Shown in pieces: positions 53,426 through 60,851 of a stretch of 64,000 nt of DNA. The notes under the pieces were generated by a model, which was given only the letters and a program-made list of their open reading frames with translations, made no database searches and was not told where the DNA came from. The number at the start of each line of letters is the position of its first letter. Position 1 is the first letter of the stretch. The position numbers and the translations under genes were made by a program. The stretch spans positions 1-64,000 of the forward strand of contig QHNH01000018.1 of NCBI GenBank assembly GCA_003218375.1, written 5' to 3'. Source of the DNA: Verrucomicrobiota bacterium (GTDB lineage Bacteria > Verrucomicrobiota > Verrucomicrobiia > Chthoniobacterales > UBA10450).

Positions 53426-54429
53426 CCAGGCGCGGTTGTCTTTGGGGCCTCGCGATTTTCGGCATCCTGGTTTTGTTCCGGGCCTTGCTCGGCTGCTTCT
53501 ACACCGTGCATCAGACGCAGCAGGTCATCATCACGCAATTTGGCAAACCAGTGGGTGAACCGACTACCGAACCGGGCCTGCATCTCAAGCTGCCTTTTAT
53601 TCAAGAGGTGAACCGGATCGATAAACGTTTCCTGGAATGGGACGGCTTGCCGGTCGCGATCCCGACCCGGGACAAGACCTACATTCACGTCGATACCTAT
53701 GCGCGGTGGCGCATCGACGATCCGAAGACTTACTTCGTCCGCTTGCATGATGAGCGCAGCGCCCAGTCCCGTCTCGAGGACATTCTCGGCAGCGAGACCC
53801 GCAACTCGATCGCCAAGCACGACCTCATTGAGATCGTCCGCACGGACAAGGACCGCAAGCCAATGCACGATGAAAGCCTCAAGACCGGGCCAGTGGGATT
53901 GGGCACGATCGGTGTCCTGCCGCCGATTACTTTTGGAAGGTCGAAGGTCGAGGAGGAAATCAAGAAAGCGGCCGCGGTGAAGCTGGCGGAGTTCGGCGTC
54001 GAGTTACTCGACCTTCGGTTGCGCCGGGTGAACTATAACCCAGACGTCCTGGACCGGATTTATCAGCGCATGATCAGCGAGCGCCGCCAGATCGCGCAGC
54101 GTTTCCGTTCCGAAGGTGAAGGCGAAGCCGCGCGGATCGCGGGCCAGAAGGAGCGAGACCTCAACGAAATTCAGTCGACTGCCTATCGCAAAGTGCAGGA
54201 GATCCGTGGCGAGGCCGACGCCAAAGCCACCGAGATTTATGCGCGCGCCTACACCCAGAACCCGCAGGCCGCGGAGTTCTATGGCTTTTTGAAAAGCATG
54301 GAGACCTATCGAAGGGTGCTGACGAAAGAATCGACGCTCGTCTTGTCTACCGACAGCGACTTGTTCAATCTCCTGAAACGCGCGGGGGCCAGGCCGACGA
54401 CGGTCCCGCCATTAGCGCCCGCGCGATAG
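53422..54429 (+). CDS. hflC: HflC, partner of HflK
   Basis: A 335-aa SPFH-domain protein with an N-terminal anchor (CLWGLAIFGILVLFRALLGC) and a periplasmic domain (TVHQTQQVIITQFGKPVGEP, PGLHLKLPFIQEVNRIDKRF). The long helical region (AQRFRSEGEGEAARIAGQK) matches HflC. It overlaps hflK by ATGA, so the two are made in similar amounts, as needed for the HflKC hetero-oligomer. FtsH itself is not in the window. Confidence 0.92.
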   Translation: MTRRGCLWGLAIFGILVLFRALLGCFYTVHQTQQVIITQFGKPVGEPTTEPGLHLKLPFIQEVNRIDKRFLEWDGLPVAIPTRDKTYIHVDTYARWRIDDPKTYFVRLHDERSAQSRLEDILGSETRNSIAKHDLIEIVRTDKDRKPMHDESLKTGPVGLGTIGVLPPITFGRSKVEEEIKKAAAVKLAEFGVELLDLRLRRVNYNPDVLDRIYQRMISERRQIAQRFRSEGEGEAARIAGQKERDLNEIQSTAYRKVQEIRGEADAKATEIYARAYTQNPQAAEFYGFLKSMETYRRVLTKESTLVLSTDSDLFNLLKRAGARPTTVPPLAPAR

Positions 54430-54441
54430 GCAACTATCCTT

Positions 54442-54948
54442 CTACTTCTTCTTTGGCTTCGGCCCTGGCGCCGGCGCCTTCTGGTTCGCTAATCCCAGAA
54501 AGCGCATTCTGAGAGAGCGCGAGTAGATGAAGTTACTTGCGCCCAGGCTGTCGTCCTGAGCGATGGCCAGGGCATGTTCGCCTTTCGGCAATTGATAGAT
54601 GAGGACATGCACCACCACCGAGGGAGGCAGGCGGCTCGCCGTAACGTCCGTGTAAAGCTGCATCCCGTTTGCTATTTGCACCGCCGCCTTGTCATAAACG
54701 CCTCCGCCTTCGGAGTGAATGACTCGGGCCCCGGCTACCTTCGAATCGATGATCTGGCCGCGGAGCTGGAGCCAGGCTTTGACAGGCTCATTCGTCAGCT
54801 TGTGATATGCATCGGCGGGCAGATAAACGCGCAATCCGGCGGCAGAAAAGCCGGGAAGGTCAAGCATAGTGCGTGCATCGACTCGCGCCGCCGCGAGAAA
54901 GAAGCCGGATGCTGCGAGTAAGATCAAGAGACGTGAGAGTGCTTTCAT
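54442..54948 (-). CDS. Exported protein of unknown function
   Basis: A 168-aa protein with a signal peptide (MKALSRLLILLAASGFFLAA), a beta-rich middle (LQLRGQIIDSKVAGARVI; VVVHVLIYQLPKGEHALAIA) and a Pro/Lys-rich end. No motif I know. Its stop is 12 nt from the hflC stop on the other strand. Confidence 0.55.
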   Translation of the reverse strand: MKALSRLLILLAASGFFLAAARVDARTMLDLPGFSAAGLRVYLPADAYHKLTNEPVKAWLQLRGQIIDSKVAGARVIHSEGGGVYDKAAVQIANGMQLYTDVTASRLPPSVVVHVLIYQLPKGEHALAIAQDDSLGASNFIYSRSLRMRFLGLANQKAPAPGPKPKKK

Positions 54949-55117
54949 AAGCTGCGGTGTTGTGGGGAAGTGGTCGGGCTATTTCCTATTCGAAAATGAG
55001 CGCCGCGACGGTCGCACCCCGGACGCTCTTTCGACTTGAGTGGTCTACAGCTGCTACTTGACGGTGGGCGGCCCACCTGACAAGATCGTACCTCTCCGCT
55101 GTCTCCAATTTCTGCCG

Positions 55118-56002
55118 ATGAACGAGCCGCCTAATCCGCCCGAAGCGAACCAGCCGCCGTCCGATTCCACCCCGCCGCCACCGCCACCTCCGCCATTCAC
55201 GCCGCCTCCGGTTGCAACTCCACCGCCTCCGGTTGCTGCGCCACTACCGCCGGGCGTGCCCGCGAAAAAAAGCGCGATGCCCTGGGTCCTGGGCGGATGC
55301 GGATGCCTCACCTTGATCGCCCTTATCGCCGGCTTCCTTGTCTTCATGGCTTACCGGGCGAAGCAGAAGGTCACAGAGTTCAAGAACGATTTTAGATCGA
55401 CATTGAAATCACTCGACTCGACAAGCCAGGCGTTCATCAATCCAAGGTCCGTAAACCAGGACGATGGATGGCGGGTCTACGTGAACGAGAAAGACAGTCT
55501 GCCGCGCCCTCTCCAGGAGAAATTCATCGCCTTCCGGTTCATGTATCCGAAGACCTTCAAGGTCCAACCGCAATCGGACGTTAACTTCGTGAAGGTCGAA
55601 AAATACGCCGGCGCCGGCGAAGACAACACCGCCGAGAACTTCGCCGTCGGCTCCGCCTGGTTCGACCCACCGACTCTGCAGAACACGGCCTTGTATGACA
55701 AGCTGCTGGATACGCTCGGTAAACAGATTGGCCGGACTTTCCACAACTACACCGAGCTAAAGCGCACGGACGTGACGGTGGATGGAGTAACCAGCCGCGC
55801 CGTGCTCTTCCAGGCGGATTTTAATGATGCCGCCAAGACCATGATCTATGGGAAGACCATCGTGGTTCATCCGCCCGGCAAAAAGAACGGCGTCGCCATT
55901 CTCATCCTCGGCACCTCCCTTAGCCGGGAGATCAAGAGCGCCGAGGATCTGGGCGTGAAAGGCGACACCGCGGAAATCTTCCACTCCTTCAGCTTTTTGT
56001 AA
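55118..56002 (+). CDS. Proline-rich single-pass membrane protein
   Basis: A 294-aa protein: an N-terminal Pro-rich part (~1-50), one helix (WVLGGCGCLTLIALIAGFLV) and an extracytoplasmic C-terminal domain (~80-294, FRFMYPKTFKVQPQSDVNF; NFAVGSAWFDPPTLQN). The Pro-rich N-terminus would then be cytoplasmic. The C-terminal domain looks like a PsbP/DUF1795-type fold at a guess. ATG 55118 (MNEPPNPPEANQPP) is chosen, not 55040. It stands alone between the exported-protein gene and a palindrome. Confidence 0.6.
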   Translation: MNEPPNPPEANQPPSDSTPPPPPPPPFTPPPVATPPPPVAAPLPPGVPAKKSAMPWVLGGCGCLTLIALIAGFLVFMAYRAKQKVTEFKNDFRSTLKSLDSTSQAFINPRSVNQDDGWRVYVNEKDSLPRPLQEKFIAFRFMYPKTFKVQPQSDVNFVKVEKYAGAGEDNTAENFAVGSAWFDPPTLQNTALYDKLLDTLGKQIGRTFHNYTELKRTDVTVDGVTSRAVLFQADFNDAAKTMIYGKTIVVHPPGKKNGVAILILGTSLSREIKSAEDLGVKGDTAEIFHSFSFL

Positions 56003-56010
56003 TCTCTCTC

Positions 56011-56094
56011 GGAGGGACGTGCTTCCGCACGCCCCAAACTTTATTGCCGCGCCGCTGAGAATAGAAAGTCGGACGTGCAGAAGCACGTCCCTCC
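56011..56094. repeat. REP-like inverted pair (GGAGGGACGTGC family)
   Basis: GGAGGGACGTGCTTCCGCAC (from 56011) and GTGCAGAAGCACGTCCCTCC (to 56094) are inverted copies around a 42-nt centre, each arm also self-complementary. The same family is at 2415-2465. It separates the convergent genes at 56002 and 56105 and can act as a terminator for both. Confidence 0.75.
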
Positions 56095-56104
56095 GGGAGG
56101 CCGC

Positions 56105-56395
56105 TTACAATCCGAAATAAAACACCGGAGCTACCGCGGCCAGGCCTGCAATCGCTTGCAACGCCAGGACCAGCAAAGCCGACTTCGGCGCTCGCGGCAG
56201 CCACCGGATCGCGAAGAAGGCGATGATCGGCAATTGCCCCGCCATCAGGATCTGCCAGAGATGAGCCGCGGTTCCTTCATCGGCCTCGCGCGCCACGCCG
56301 AACCTCACGATATGAATGAGGACCGTAGCGAGAGCCGCCACCGACATCGCCACCGGGATCCATGCGGTCGGCCGCCTTATGGTTGTGACATTCAT
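56105..56395 (-). CDS. Small membrane protein, three helices
   Basis: A 96-aa hydrophobic protein starting at ATG 56395 (MNVTTIRRPTAWIPVAMSVA), with helices at IPVAMSVAALATVLIHIV, LMAGQLPIIAFFAIRW and ALLVLALQAIAGLAAV. The open frame goes on to 56731 but the extra part is Arg/Gly-rich with no membrane character and overlaps the next gene. Function unknown. It is the third of three same-strand genes with 10-20 nt gaps. Confidence 0.6.
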   Translation of the reverse strand: MNVTTIRRPTAWIPVAMSVAALATVLIHIVRFGVAREADEGTAAHLWQILMAGQLPIIAFFAIRWLPRAPKSALLVLALQAIAGLAAVAPVFYFGL

Positions 56396-56415
56396 TCGAT
56401 CCCTTCGCTCCGATC

Positions 56416-56817
56416 TTACAGCTTCTGTTTTCTCTTCGCAATCCAAGCCCCAAGCCCGACAGCAACCGCACTTACCACCCACGACGCCGGCGGGACCGCC
56501 ACGTAAACGAAAGCCGGATGCGCCGTGCGGTGTGCGATCGCGTCGTCTGCGTAAATCAAAATCGAACCGAGGCTGACGAACAGCGTCACCAGGTAGAGCG
56601 CCGTCTGTGTGCCAGGCGCCCAGCGTTTCGCAACCGCATGACTTATCCCAAGAAGCACGAACGGCGACAGCACCCAGATGACAAACAGCACGATGATAGC
56701 CAGCGGAGGATGTCGCGCCGCATGAATCCATAACCCGATCGAGCCAACTGCTCCTATCACGAGCGCAATCAGTGCGGTCAAACGCAAGCCCGCTGACGCT
56801 CCCGTTTCATCCTTCAT
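56416..56817 (-). CDS. Membrane protein, four helices
   Basis: A 133-aa hydrophobic protein with helices near LTALIALVIGAVGSIGLW, LAIIVLFVIWVLSPFVLLGI, TALYLVTLFVSLGSILIY and WVVSAVAVGLGAWI. No known motif. It follows the VOC gene by 10 nt. Function unknown. Confidence 0.62.
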   Translation of the reverse strand: MKDETGASAGLRLTALIALVIGAVGSIGLWIHAARHPPLAIIVLFVIWVLSPFVLLGISHAVAKRWAPGTQTALYLVTLFVSLGSILIYADDAIAHRTAHPAFVYVAVPPASWVVSAVAVGLGAWIAKRKQKL

Positions 56818-56827
56818 CCCTCATCCT

Positions 56828-57199
56828 TCAACCTTGCGCTGGTTGCTGATAAAGCCCGATGACATTCCCGCCCGGATCGCGGAACCGCGCCGTGATTTGC
56901 GGTGCATCCGCGCCGACTGGCTGCACCAGCTCGCCGCCGTGACCTATGACGCTTTCAATTGCCGCGGCCACGTCGTCCACCATGATGTAGATCAGTAACC
57001 CCGGTATCGCAGATGGCGTCCGGTTTATAACCCAGGTGCCGCTCACCTGACCCACGCCATCGTCAAAGGCGATGGCGCCATCACCGCGCTTCCTGATCTG
57101 CCAGCCGAAAACCTTCTCGTAGAATTCAGCCGACCGCTGGACATCGCTCGCCGGCATTTCGATGTAGCAGATTTTTCCGTTCCCCAATGTCGGAGTCAT
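56828..57199 (-). CDS. VOC-superfamily (glyoxalase/bleomycin-resistance-like) protein
   Basis: A 123-aa vicinal-oxygen-chelate domain: ICYIEMPASDVQRSAEFYEK and VFGWQIRKR in the first half, and ARFRDPGGNVIGLYQQ as the second metal-ligand region. VOC proteins act on small electrophiles or bind metal-chelated ligands; this short single-domain type is often a dimer of unknown substrate. First gene of a three-gene run. Confidence 0.85.
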   Translation of the reverse strand: MTPTLGNGKICYIEMPASDVQRSAEFYEKVFGWQIRKRGDGAIAFDDGVGQVSGTWVINRTPSAIPGLLIYIMVDDVAAAIESVIGHGGELVQPVGADAPQITARFRDPGGNVIGLYQQPAQG

Positions 57200-57219
57200 T
57201 TCTTCATCTTAGTTGTAGG

Positions 57220-57238
57220 GCAACCGCGCCGGTTGCCA
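57220..57238. repeat. Small palindrome in the spacer upstream of the VOC gene
   Basis: GGCAACCG and CGGTTGCC form a perfect 8-bp stem with a 3-nt loop (CGC), 20 bp from the VOC start. It may be a terminator for the 57276-57896 gene (no U-tract) or a dispersed palindrome. Confidence 0.45.
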
Positions 57239-57275
57239 ATTCCAAACTGGCGCCCCGGCAAATGTGGCAGCGACC

Positions 57276-57896
57276 TCAGCGCCGCGGCTGGGAGGGCGGC
57301 AATGGCGGCGGCTTTTTTTTGCGGTGCGCCAGGAACAGCACGATCGCTGTTGCAATGATCGCCGGGGCGGACAGAACGGCGATGATCAGCAGCATCACGA
57401 GCAGATCAGGAGCTCCGAGATTGAAATGGAATGCCAGCAGCGTCCCCAGGACGCCCATGATCAAGCCGAAGATGGCGCGACCCATTCCGTGCTTGGGGTG
57501 AGGGGAAGATTTGCTTCTGCGAATATCCCACAGCGCAATGATCGAGACGATCAGGGCGATCGGCGCCGGCAGCACGATCAGCGAGAACAATCCCAGGTAC
57601 CCGGCCGCGATCGCCCAGCCCGATCGGCCCACCGGAAGAAGCAAGCGCATCGCGGCATCATCGCCGAGAGGCTGCGCTTGAGGCGTGGGCGCGAGCGCTG
57701 GAGGCGGAGAGGGAGGGGGAATAGGCGGCGGGAGCGATAGGTCAGGATAAAGATCGCGCAACGGCTTCCAATCGGCCATCCCGTCGCGCCACCCAAGATC
57801 GTCCGCGGAATATTTGTGATCGCGCAGGTCCGCCAGGACCTCGCTGTCATCGAAAGGACCGAGTCGTTGGTGATCTTTCCGGATGTAAGTAGCCAT
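57276..57896 (-). CDS. GYF_2/DUF4190 membrane protein
   Basis: A 206-aa protein. Residues ~1-55 form a GYF-type domain (YIRKDHQRLGPFDDSEVLAD; WRDGMADWKPLRDLY), a Pro-rich linker follows (~58-80), then four hydrophobic helices, the last two around LLVMLLIIAVLSAPAIIATA, and a Lys/Pro-rich end. This layout resembles small regulatory membrane proteins of unknown role; GYF domains bind Pro-rich peptides. It starts 8 nt after the preceding same-strand gene. Confidence 0.75.
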   Translation of the reverse strand: MATYIRKDHQRLGPFDDSEVLADLRDHKYSADDLGWRDGMADWKPLRDLYPDLSLPPPIPPPSPPPALAPTPQAQPLGDDAAMRLLLPVGRSGWAIAAGYLGLFSLIVLPAPIALIVSIIALWDIRRSKSSPHPKHGMGRAIFGLIMGVLGTLLAFHFNLGAPDLLVMLLIIAVLSAPAIIATAIVLFLAHRKKKPPPLPPSQPRR

Positions 57897-57904
57897 TAGG
57901 TCCT

Positions 57905-58426
57905 TTACTGCGCCCTCATGCCGCCCTTCAACCTGGTAACGGCGCCCGTTGTATCGAGATACGACCGCACCGATTGCACCAGGACATCGAGCGGCTGAGC
58001 ATCTCCTTGCCGGCGAAAAATCTTAACCGTGACGCGATAGTCCCGGCCGATCCTGAGGCCCTTCACTGGGCCGTGCGTGAGCGAACATTGCGCCTTCGGC
58101 TCCGAGATTATTGCCTCTTCCGTGAATGGTTTCTTTGAGTCTCGTGCATTCTCGAAAAACGCCTGCATGAAATACGGGGTTGCAAGATTCGGTGATATCT
58201 CGATTTCGACACGGTACGCTTCCTGAGATCGGGATACGAGAAAGCCCGCATCGATTATCTTCATGAACTTGGAGGATTTGGGACGCGGTTCCATAATGTT
58301 GTGGCCTTGCTTCCAAACGCCGGACACCAAAGACGGCGTCTCTCCGTTCGCGTTCGCAGCGACGAAAGCGAAGAACAGGATGGTAATGAGTCGCGCGGTG
58401 CAGCTCGTGAAGATCACCGTCGACAA
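57905..58426 (-). CDS. Exported protein of unknown function
   Basis: A 173-aa protein with a signal peptide (LITILFFAFVAANANG), a beta-rich middle (YRVEIEISPNLATPYFMQ) and a late segment GRDYRVTVKIFRRQGDAQPL. No motif is recognised. It is outside the cassette array, as no core site is found between it and 58583. The next gene follows after 8 nt. Confidence 0.5.
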   Translation of the reverse strand: MSTVIFTSCTARLITILFFAFVAANANGETPSLVSGVWKQGHNIMEPRPKSSKFMKIIDAGFLVSRSQEAYRVEIEISPNLATPYFMQAFFENARDSKKPFTEEAIISEPKAQCSLTHGPVKGLRIGRDYRVTVKIFRRQGDAQPLDVLVQSVRSYLDTTGAVTRLKGGMRAQ

Positions 58427-58582
58427 GATCAGCTACCGTTAACCCTGGCGCAAATCAACCGCACCGCTTGGTTCGGCCCCAAGAACCCATCTGCGAAGTT
58501 CCTATTGGGAAGCGAGCGACATGGGTGGACCCGTGAGGGTGAGTCTTCTGGGAACAAGGCGAATCAAGCCACGCACGATTAC

Positions 58583-58645
58583 TTATAACCAATAACAATT
58601 AACTCGCGCATACGCGCGCCCGTTCGCTCCATCGCTTGGTTAGGC
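58583..58645 (-). repeat. attC-like site D
   Basis: On the minus strand GCCTAAC (58645-58639, RYYYAAC core) follows the stop of the 58650 ORF, and GTTATAA (58589-58583) stands where GTTRRRY is expected. The stem start GCCTAACCAA pairs with TTGGTTATAA, and GCGCG pairs with CGCGC near the tip. The arm GCGATGGAGCGAACGGGC also occurs in the complete attC at 60700-60822. The 63-bp length is normal for attC, but the second core is degenerate. Confidence 0.55.
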
Positions 58646-58649
58646 CTCA

Positions 58650-59120
58650 TTAGGGCGAGTCACGGATGATTTGGCGGAGCTGGGTGATGGGCATCTCTCC
58701 CATCCATCGCAGGCGGTCGCCACTGAAGGCGACGGAGTAACAGTGCTCCGCTGGCGACCCGACGAAGAACAAAATCTGTCCGTCTCCGTAATCGGTATTT
58801 TCTCGGATTTCTGTATTTCCGTGACGAAACTCGTCGCCAACACGGTAGTAAAAGGCTGTGTTCGGAGCCTGCTTTAGGATTTCGGCAATGACGCACCGTA
58901 AAGTCGAACCCGACTTTTCGTATCGGGCCAGAGCAATCACGCTAGCGGCGCGGATTTTCTTTTCTGGCGGTCCGTCAAGGCGGGCACACGGATTCGACCA
59001 CGAGCAAAATTGGACGGCCACCGTAAAGACGCCGATTGCAATGATGCCACTGAGAAGCCACACCGCTGCGGTGAGGCGGCTGACCTTCCGGTGGGTGCGA
59101 TCAATGGGCTGAGCGGTCAC
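58650..59120 (-). CDS. Cassette ORF: single-helix exported protein
   Basis: A 156-aa protein starting at GTG 59120 with a hydrophobic helix (LTAAVWLLSGIIAIGVFTV) and an extracytoplasmic domain (TLRCVIAEILKQAPNTAFYY; ILFFVGSPAEHCYSVAF). A GTTAGGC core lies 17 nt before the start and a GCCTAAC core follows the stop by 4 nt, exactly the boundaries of an integron cassette. No family is recognised, as usual for cassette genes. Confidence 0.6.
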   Translation of the reverse strand: MTAQPIDRTHRKVSRLTAAVWLLSGIIAIGVFTVAVQFCSWSNPCARLDGPPEKKIRAASVIALARYEKSGSTLRCVIAEILKQAPNTAFYYRVGDEFRHGNTEIRENTDYGDGQILFFVGSPAEHCYSVAFSGDRLRWMGEMPITQLRQIIRDSP

Positions 59121-59136
59121 GTGCGGGATGGCAAAG

Positions 59137-59205
59137 GCCTAACGAGCCGGAGCTGAGCCACCGCTGGCGGGAGCGAGCTTTCGCAACTGCGAGAACTGTT
59201 TCATA
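59137..59205 (-). repeat. attC-like site C
   Basis: On the minus strand this site ends with GTTAGGC (59143-59137) just upstream of the 59120 ORF. The stem is partly visible: GAAAGCTCGCTCCCGCC pairs imperfectly with CACCGCTGGCGGGAGC-type sequence. The distal RYYYAAC is not clear (nearest ATGAAAC), so the outer limit is approximate. Confidence 0.4.
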
Positions 59206-59369
59206 AAATTAAACGTTGACAACACAGCGGCCATTGGCCCGGGGCGACATTTGCTCGCGTTGCTTCCCACTTCTCAACGTACACCCACGTGCCGGAGACG
59301 TTCGTGTCGGCACTAATATCGCAGACTGACCGTAGGACATGCGGGTTTGCGAGCCGGGGAAGTAGGCCT

Positions 59370-59531
59370 TTACTCCGCTTCCGGCTCTGGTTCTGCGGCC
59401 TGAGCGGTCGGGCTTGGCGTGCTCGCCGCTCGCTTGACGAGCCGTTCAAAGCTCTTTGCGGTCCCTTTGCCTTTGCTGGCATCGAGCGCCAGTCGCTCAA
59501 GCGTTTCTTCGCGTGTTTCAGTTTTCTTCAT
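59370..59531 (-). CDS. Small ORF (53 aa) coupled to the 59528 gene
   Basis: An ATG at 59531 overlaps the TGA of the upstream gene by four bases (ATGA), and 53 codons run to TAA. The product is hydrophilic: MKKTETREETLERLALDASK, then GKGTAKSFERLVKRAAS, then a Pro/Ala/Glu-rich end. Charge periodicity in the first 20 residues suggests a helix. The overlap argues for real translation. It could be a small partner, antitoxin-like or regulatory protein of the upstream membrane protein, but no family is recognised. Confidence 0.5.
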   Translation of the reverse strand: MKKTETREETLERLALDASKGKGTAKSFERLVKRAASTPSPTAQAAEPEPEAE

Positions 59532-60166
59532 GGAGCAAGCTCGCTAGGGAACTTCCAAGCTGGATATTTAAAGATTGGAGAACCTACAGGCGGAAAGGTC
59601 ATTCGCATAGTGTTGAGTACAAAATCCCCCTTTACGATTATGTGTGCGGAGTCGGCCCATACCATCTGGAACACTGGCGCTCCGTTCTCATCCACGATTT
59701 CTAGCGCAGAATCGTTAGAGTTCATATCCCATCCGTGCGGCTTACCCTGCAGTTCGTTGTGGCGAAGCTTGATCGGGTGCTCACCTGGTAAAAGAGCGGC
59801 ATTAAAATCCGCAAAAAATTCGCCGTTTTCTACATATAGCGTGATAGGAGCCTTGTCGCCCATCACTATCGGCTCCCATCGCGCGCCCGCCTTTAACTCA
59901 CTGGCGAGCTTGTGCGCGATAATGCCGCTACCAAGCGTAAACCGATATTCATCTACGCGTTCATTAAAACGCGGAAAGCGACGCTTGGTTACATCCCTTT
60001 GCCATTCCCTATCCTGTAACCAACAAGCACCCGCCAGTCCGATAAAACAAAACGCGGCAAGACCTGTCCAAATAGAAAGACTCCTATGACCAAGTGTGCC
60101 AACTATCGCAGATATCAAGCTGAAGACCGCGAACAGGGCTCCAGAAACGTAGAGGGCCGTATCCAT
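59528..60166 (-). CDS. Cassette ORF: two-helix membrane-anchored protein
   Basis: A 212-aa protein from ATG 60166 (MDTALYVSGALFAVFSLISA; an in-frame GTG at 60280 would add 38 basic residues). Two helices lie at ~5-30 and ~31-50, followed by a soluble domain (~55-212) rich in beta-strands (ITLYVENGEFFADFNAALLP; SALEIVDENGAPVFQMVW). A GCCTAAC core lies upstream at 60323 and the array continues downstream. Function unknown. It is coupled to the 53-aa ORF. Confidence 0.58.
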   Translation of the reverse strand: MDTALYVSGALFAVFSLISAIVGTLGHRSLSIWTGLAAFCFIGLAGACWLQDREWQRDVTKRRFPRFNERVDEYRFTLGSGIIAHKLASELKAGARWEPIVMGDKAPITLYVENGEFFADFNAALLPGEHPIKLRHNELQGKPHGWDMNSNDSALEIVDENGAPVFQMVWADSAHIIVKGDFVLNTMRMTFPPVGSPIFKYPAWKFPSELAP

Positions 60167-60184
60167 GCGAGTTCTACTTATTCG

Positions 60185-60283
60185 ATGAACGCGCGAGAAC
60201 TCTGGACGGGGCCGATCGTTTTCTTCATGATTGGGGTTGCCGTTGGGTTTTTTGCGTTTGCGCTGCTTTCGACGTTTCACTGA
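60185..60283 (+). CDS. Possible 32-aa single-helix membrane peptide
   Basis: A short plus-strand frame (MNARELWTGPIVFFMIGVAV, then GFFAFALLSTFH and TGA) encodes one clean membrane helix. It lies divergently from the 60166 gene and is followed on the same strand by the GTTAGGC at 60317. The composition looks like a real membrane peptide, but there is no clear ribosome-binding site and the length is short. Treat as speculative. Confidence 0.25.
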   Translation: MNARELWTGPIVFFMIGVAVGFFAFALLSTFH

Positions 60284-60323
60284 CCATCAAGTATATTATT
60301 ACCGCTGCATCGTTTGGTTAGGC
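60284..60323 (-). repeat. attC-like site B (partial)
   Basis: GCCTAAC (60323-60317, minus strand) follows the last sense codons of the 60318 ORF, and its stop TAA lies inside this core, a common cassette feature. The arm GCCTAACCAAACGATGCAGC matches the arm of sites A and D. The distal core is not clear, so the limit is approximate. Confidence 0.45.
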
Positions 60324-60698
60324 GTTGCGGTCGGTTTCACGTGTGACTTTGCGCGTAGACAGATCGAGCACGAAACACTCTCCGCGCTCGTTGTTGATCA
60401 CAAGAACGTTGCCGCGGCGCTTCAGCGACGTGATGAATACATCCTGCACGTCTTGCTCTGACGTACGGTCCTAACGGATAGCATAAATGCGCTGACGCCA
60501 AAGCTCTCGGTTGGAGGCCGCATCCGTGGCGATGACGATGCCAATCGGCCAACCCGGTGCTGAGAAAGTGACGCCTGCGACTGTCACTGGCTCCACGAAC
60601 TTCGGAGGCGACCGCTTCGCGCTGACCGGAGCAGCGATGCCGACGAGAAGCGAGCATATCGCTGTCGCGACAAACGTTGGTTTACGAAAAGCGAGCAT
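60318..60698 (-). pseudogene. Cassette ORF interrupted by an in-frame amber codon
   Basis: The frame starts at ATG 60698, 1 nt after a GTTAGGT core (60706-60700), and encodes a signal peptide (MLAFRKPTFVATAICSLLVG) and a short exported protein. A TAG at 60473-60471 interrupts it after ...RQRIYAIR. The same frame then continues with well-formed protein, DRTSEQDVQDVFITSLKRRG and NVLVINNERGECFVLDLSTR, to TAA at 60320-60318, which lies inside the GCCTAAC core. Without the amber codon the protein would be 126 aa. Either a nonsense mutation, a sequencing error or read-through; the intact coding character after the TAG suggests a recent event. Confidence 0.6.
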
Positions 60699-60699
60699 C

Positions 60700-60822
60700 A
60701 CCTAACGAGAATAAGATGAGCGACGGGCACCGAGGGCGCGCGTCGCTTGCAGAGGAAGGGTGAAAGCGAGAGCAAGGGTGGACCCGCGGCGGGTGCCCGT
60801 TCGCTCCATCGCATGGTTAGAT
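60700..60822 (-). repeat. attC-like site A (complete)
   Basis: On the minus strand the site begins ATCTAAC (60822-60816, fits RYYYAAC) and ends GTTAGGT (60706-60700, fits GTTRRRY), 123 bp in all. Inside, GGAGCGAACGGGCACC pairs with GGTGCCCGTCGCTC with one unpaired base, as expected for the extrahelical base of a folded attC bottom strand. The central part holds a further imperfect stem rich in CGCGC. This is the best attC candidate in the window. Confidence 0.72.
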
Positions 60823-60851
60823 GGTTGGTGTGGCATGTGGGAGAACTATGA

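Noticed and set aside
57905-58426. Inclusion of this exported-protein gene in the cassette array
   Set aside because: No GTTRRRY core precedes its start within a normal distance; GTTAACG upstream does not fit, and it is 8 nt from an ordinary neighbour gene.
59201-59500. 99-codon minus-strand frame overlapping the 53-codon ORF
   Set aside because: Its first half overlaps the coupled ORF in another frame. The last ~40 residues (NVSGTWVYVEKWEATRAN) look protein-like, so a fragment of a lost gene is possible, but there is no supported start.
59289-60089. 266-codon plus-strand frame across the cassette array
   Set aside because: Low-information, Ser/Arg/Cys-rich and antisense to two better-supported minus-strand ORFs with an ATGA junction.
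60337-60657. 106-codon minus-strand frame in the same region as the amber-interrupted cassette ORF
   Set aside because: Arg/His-rich and out of frame with the signal-peptide ORF, whose continuation after the TAG gives better protein.
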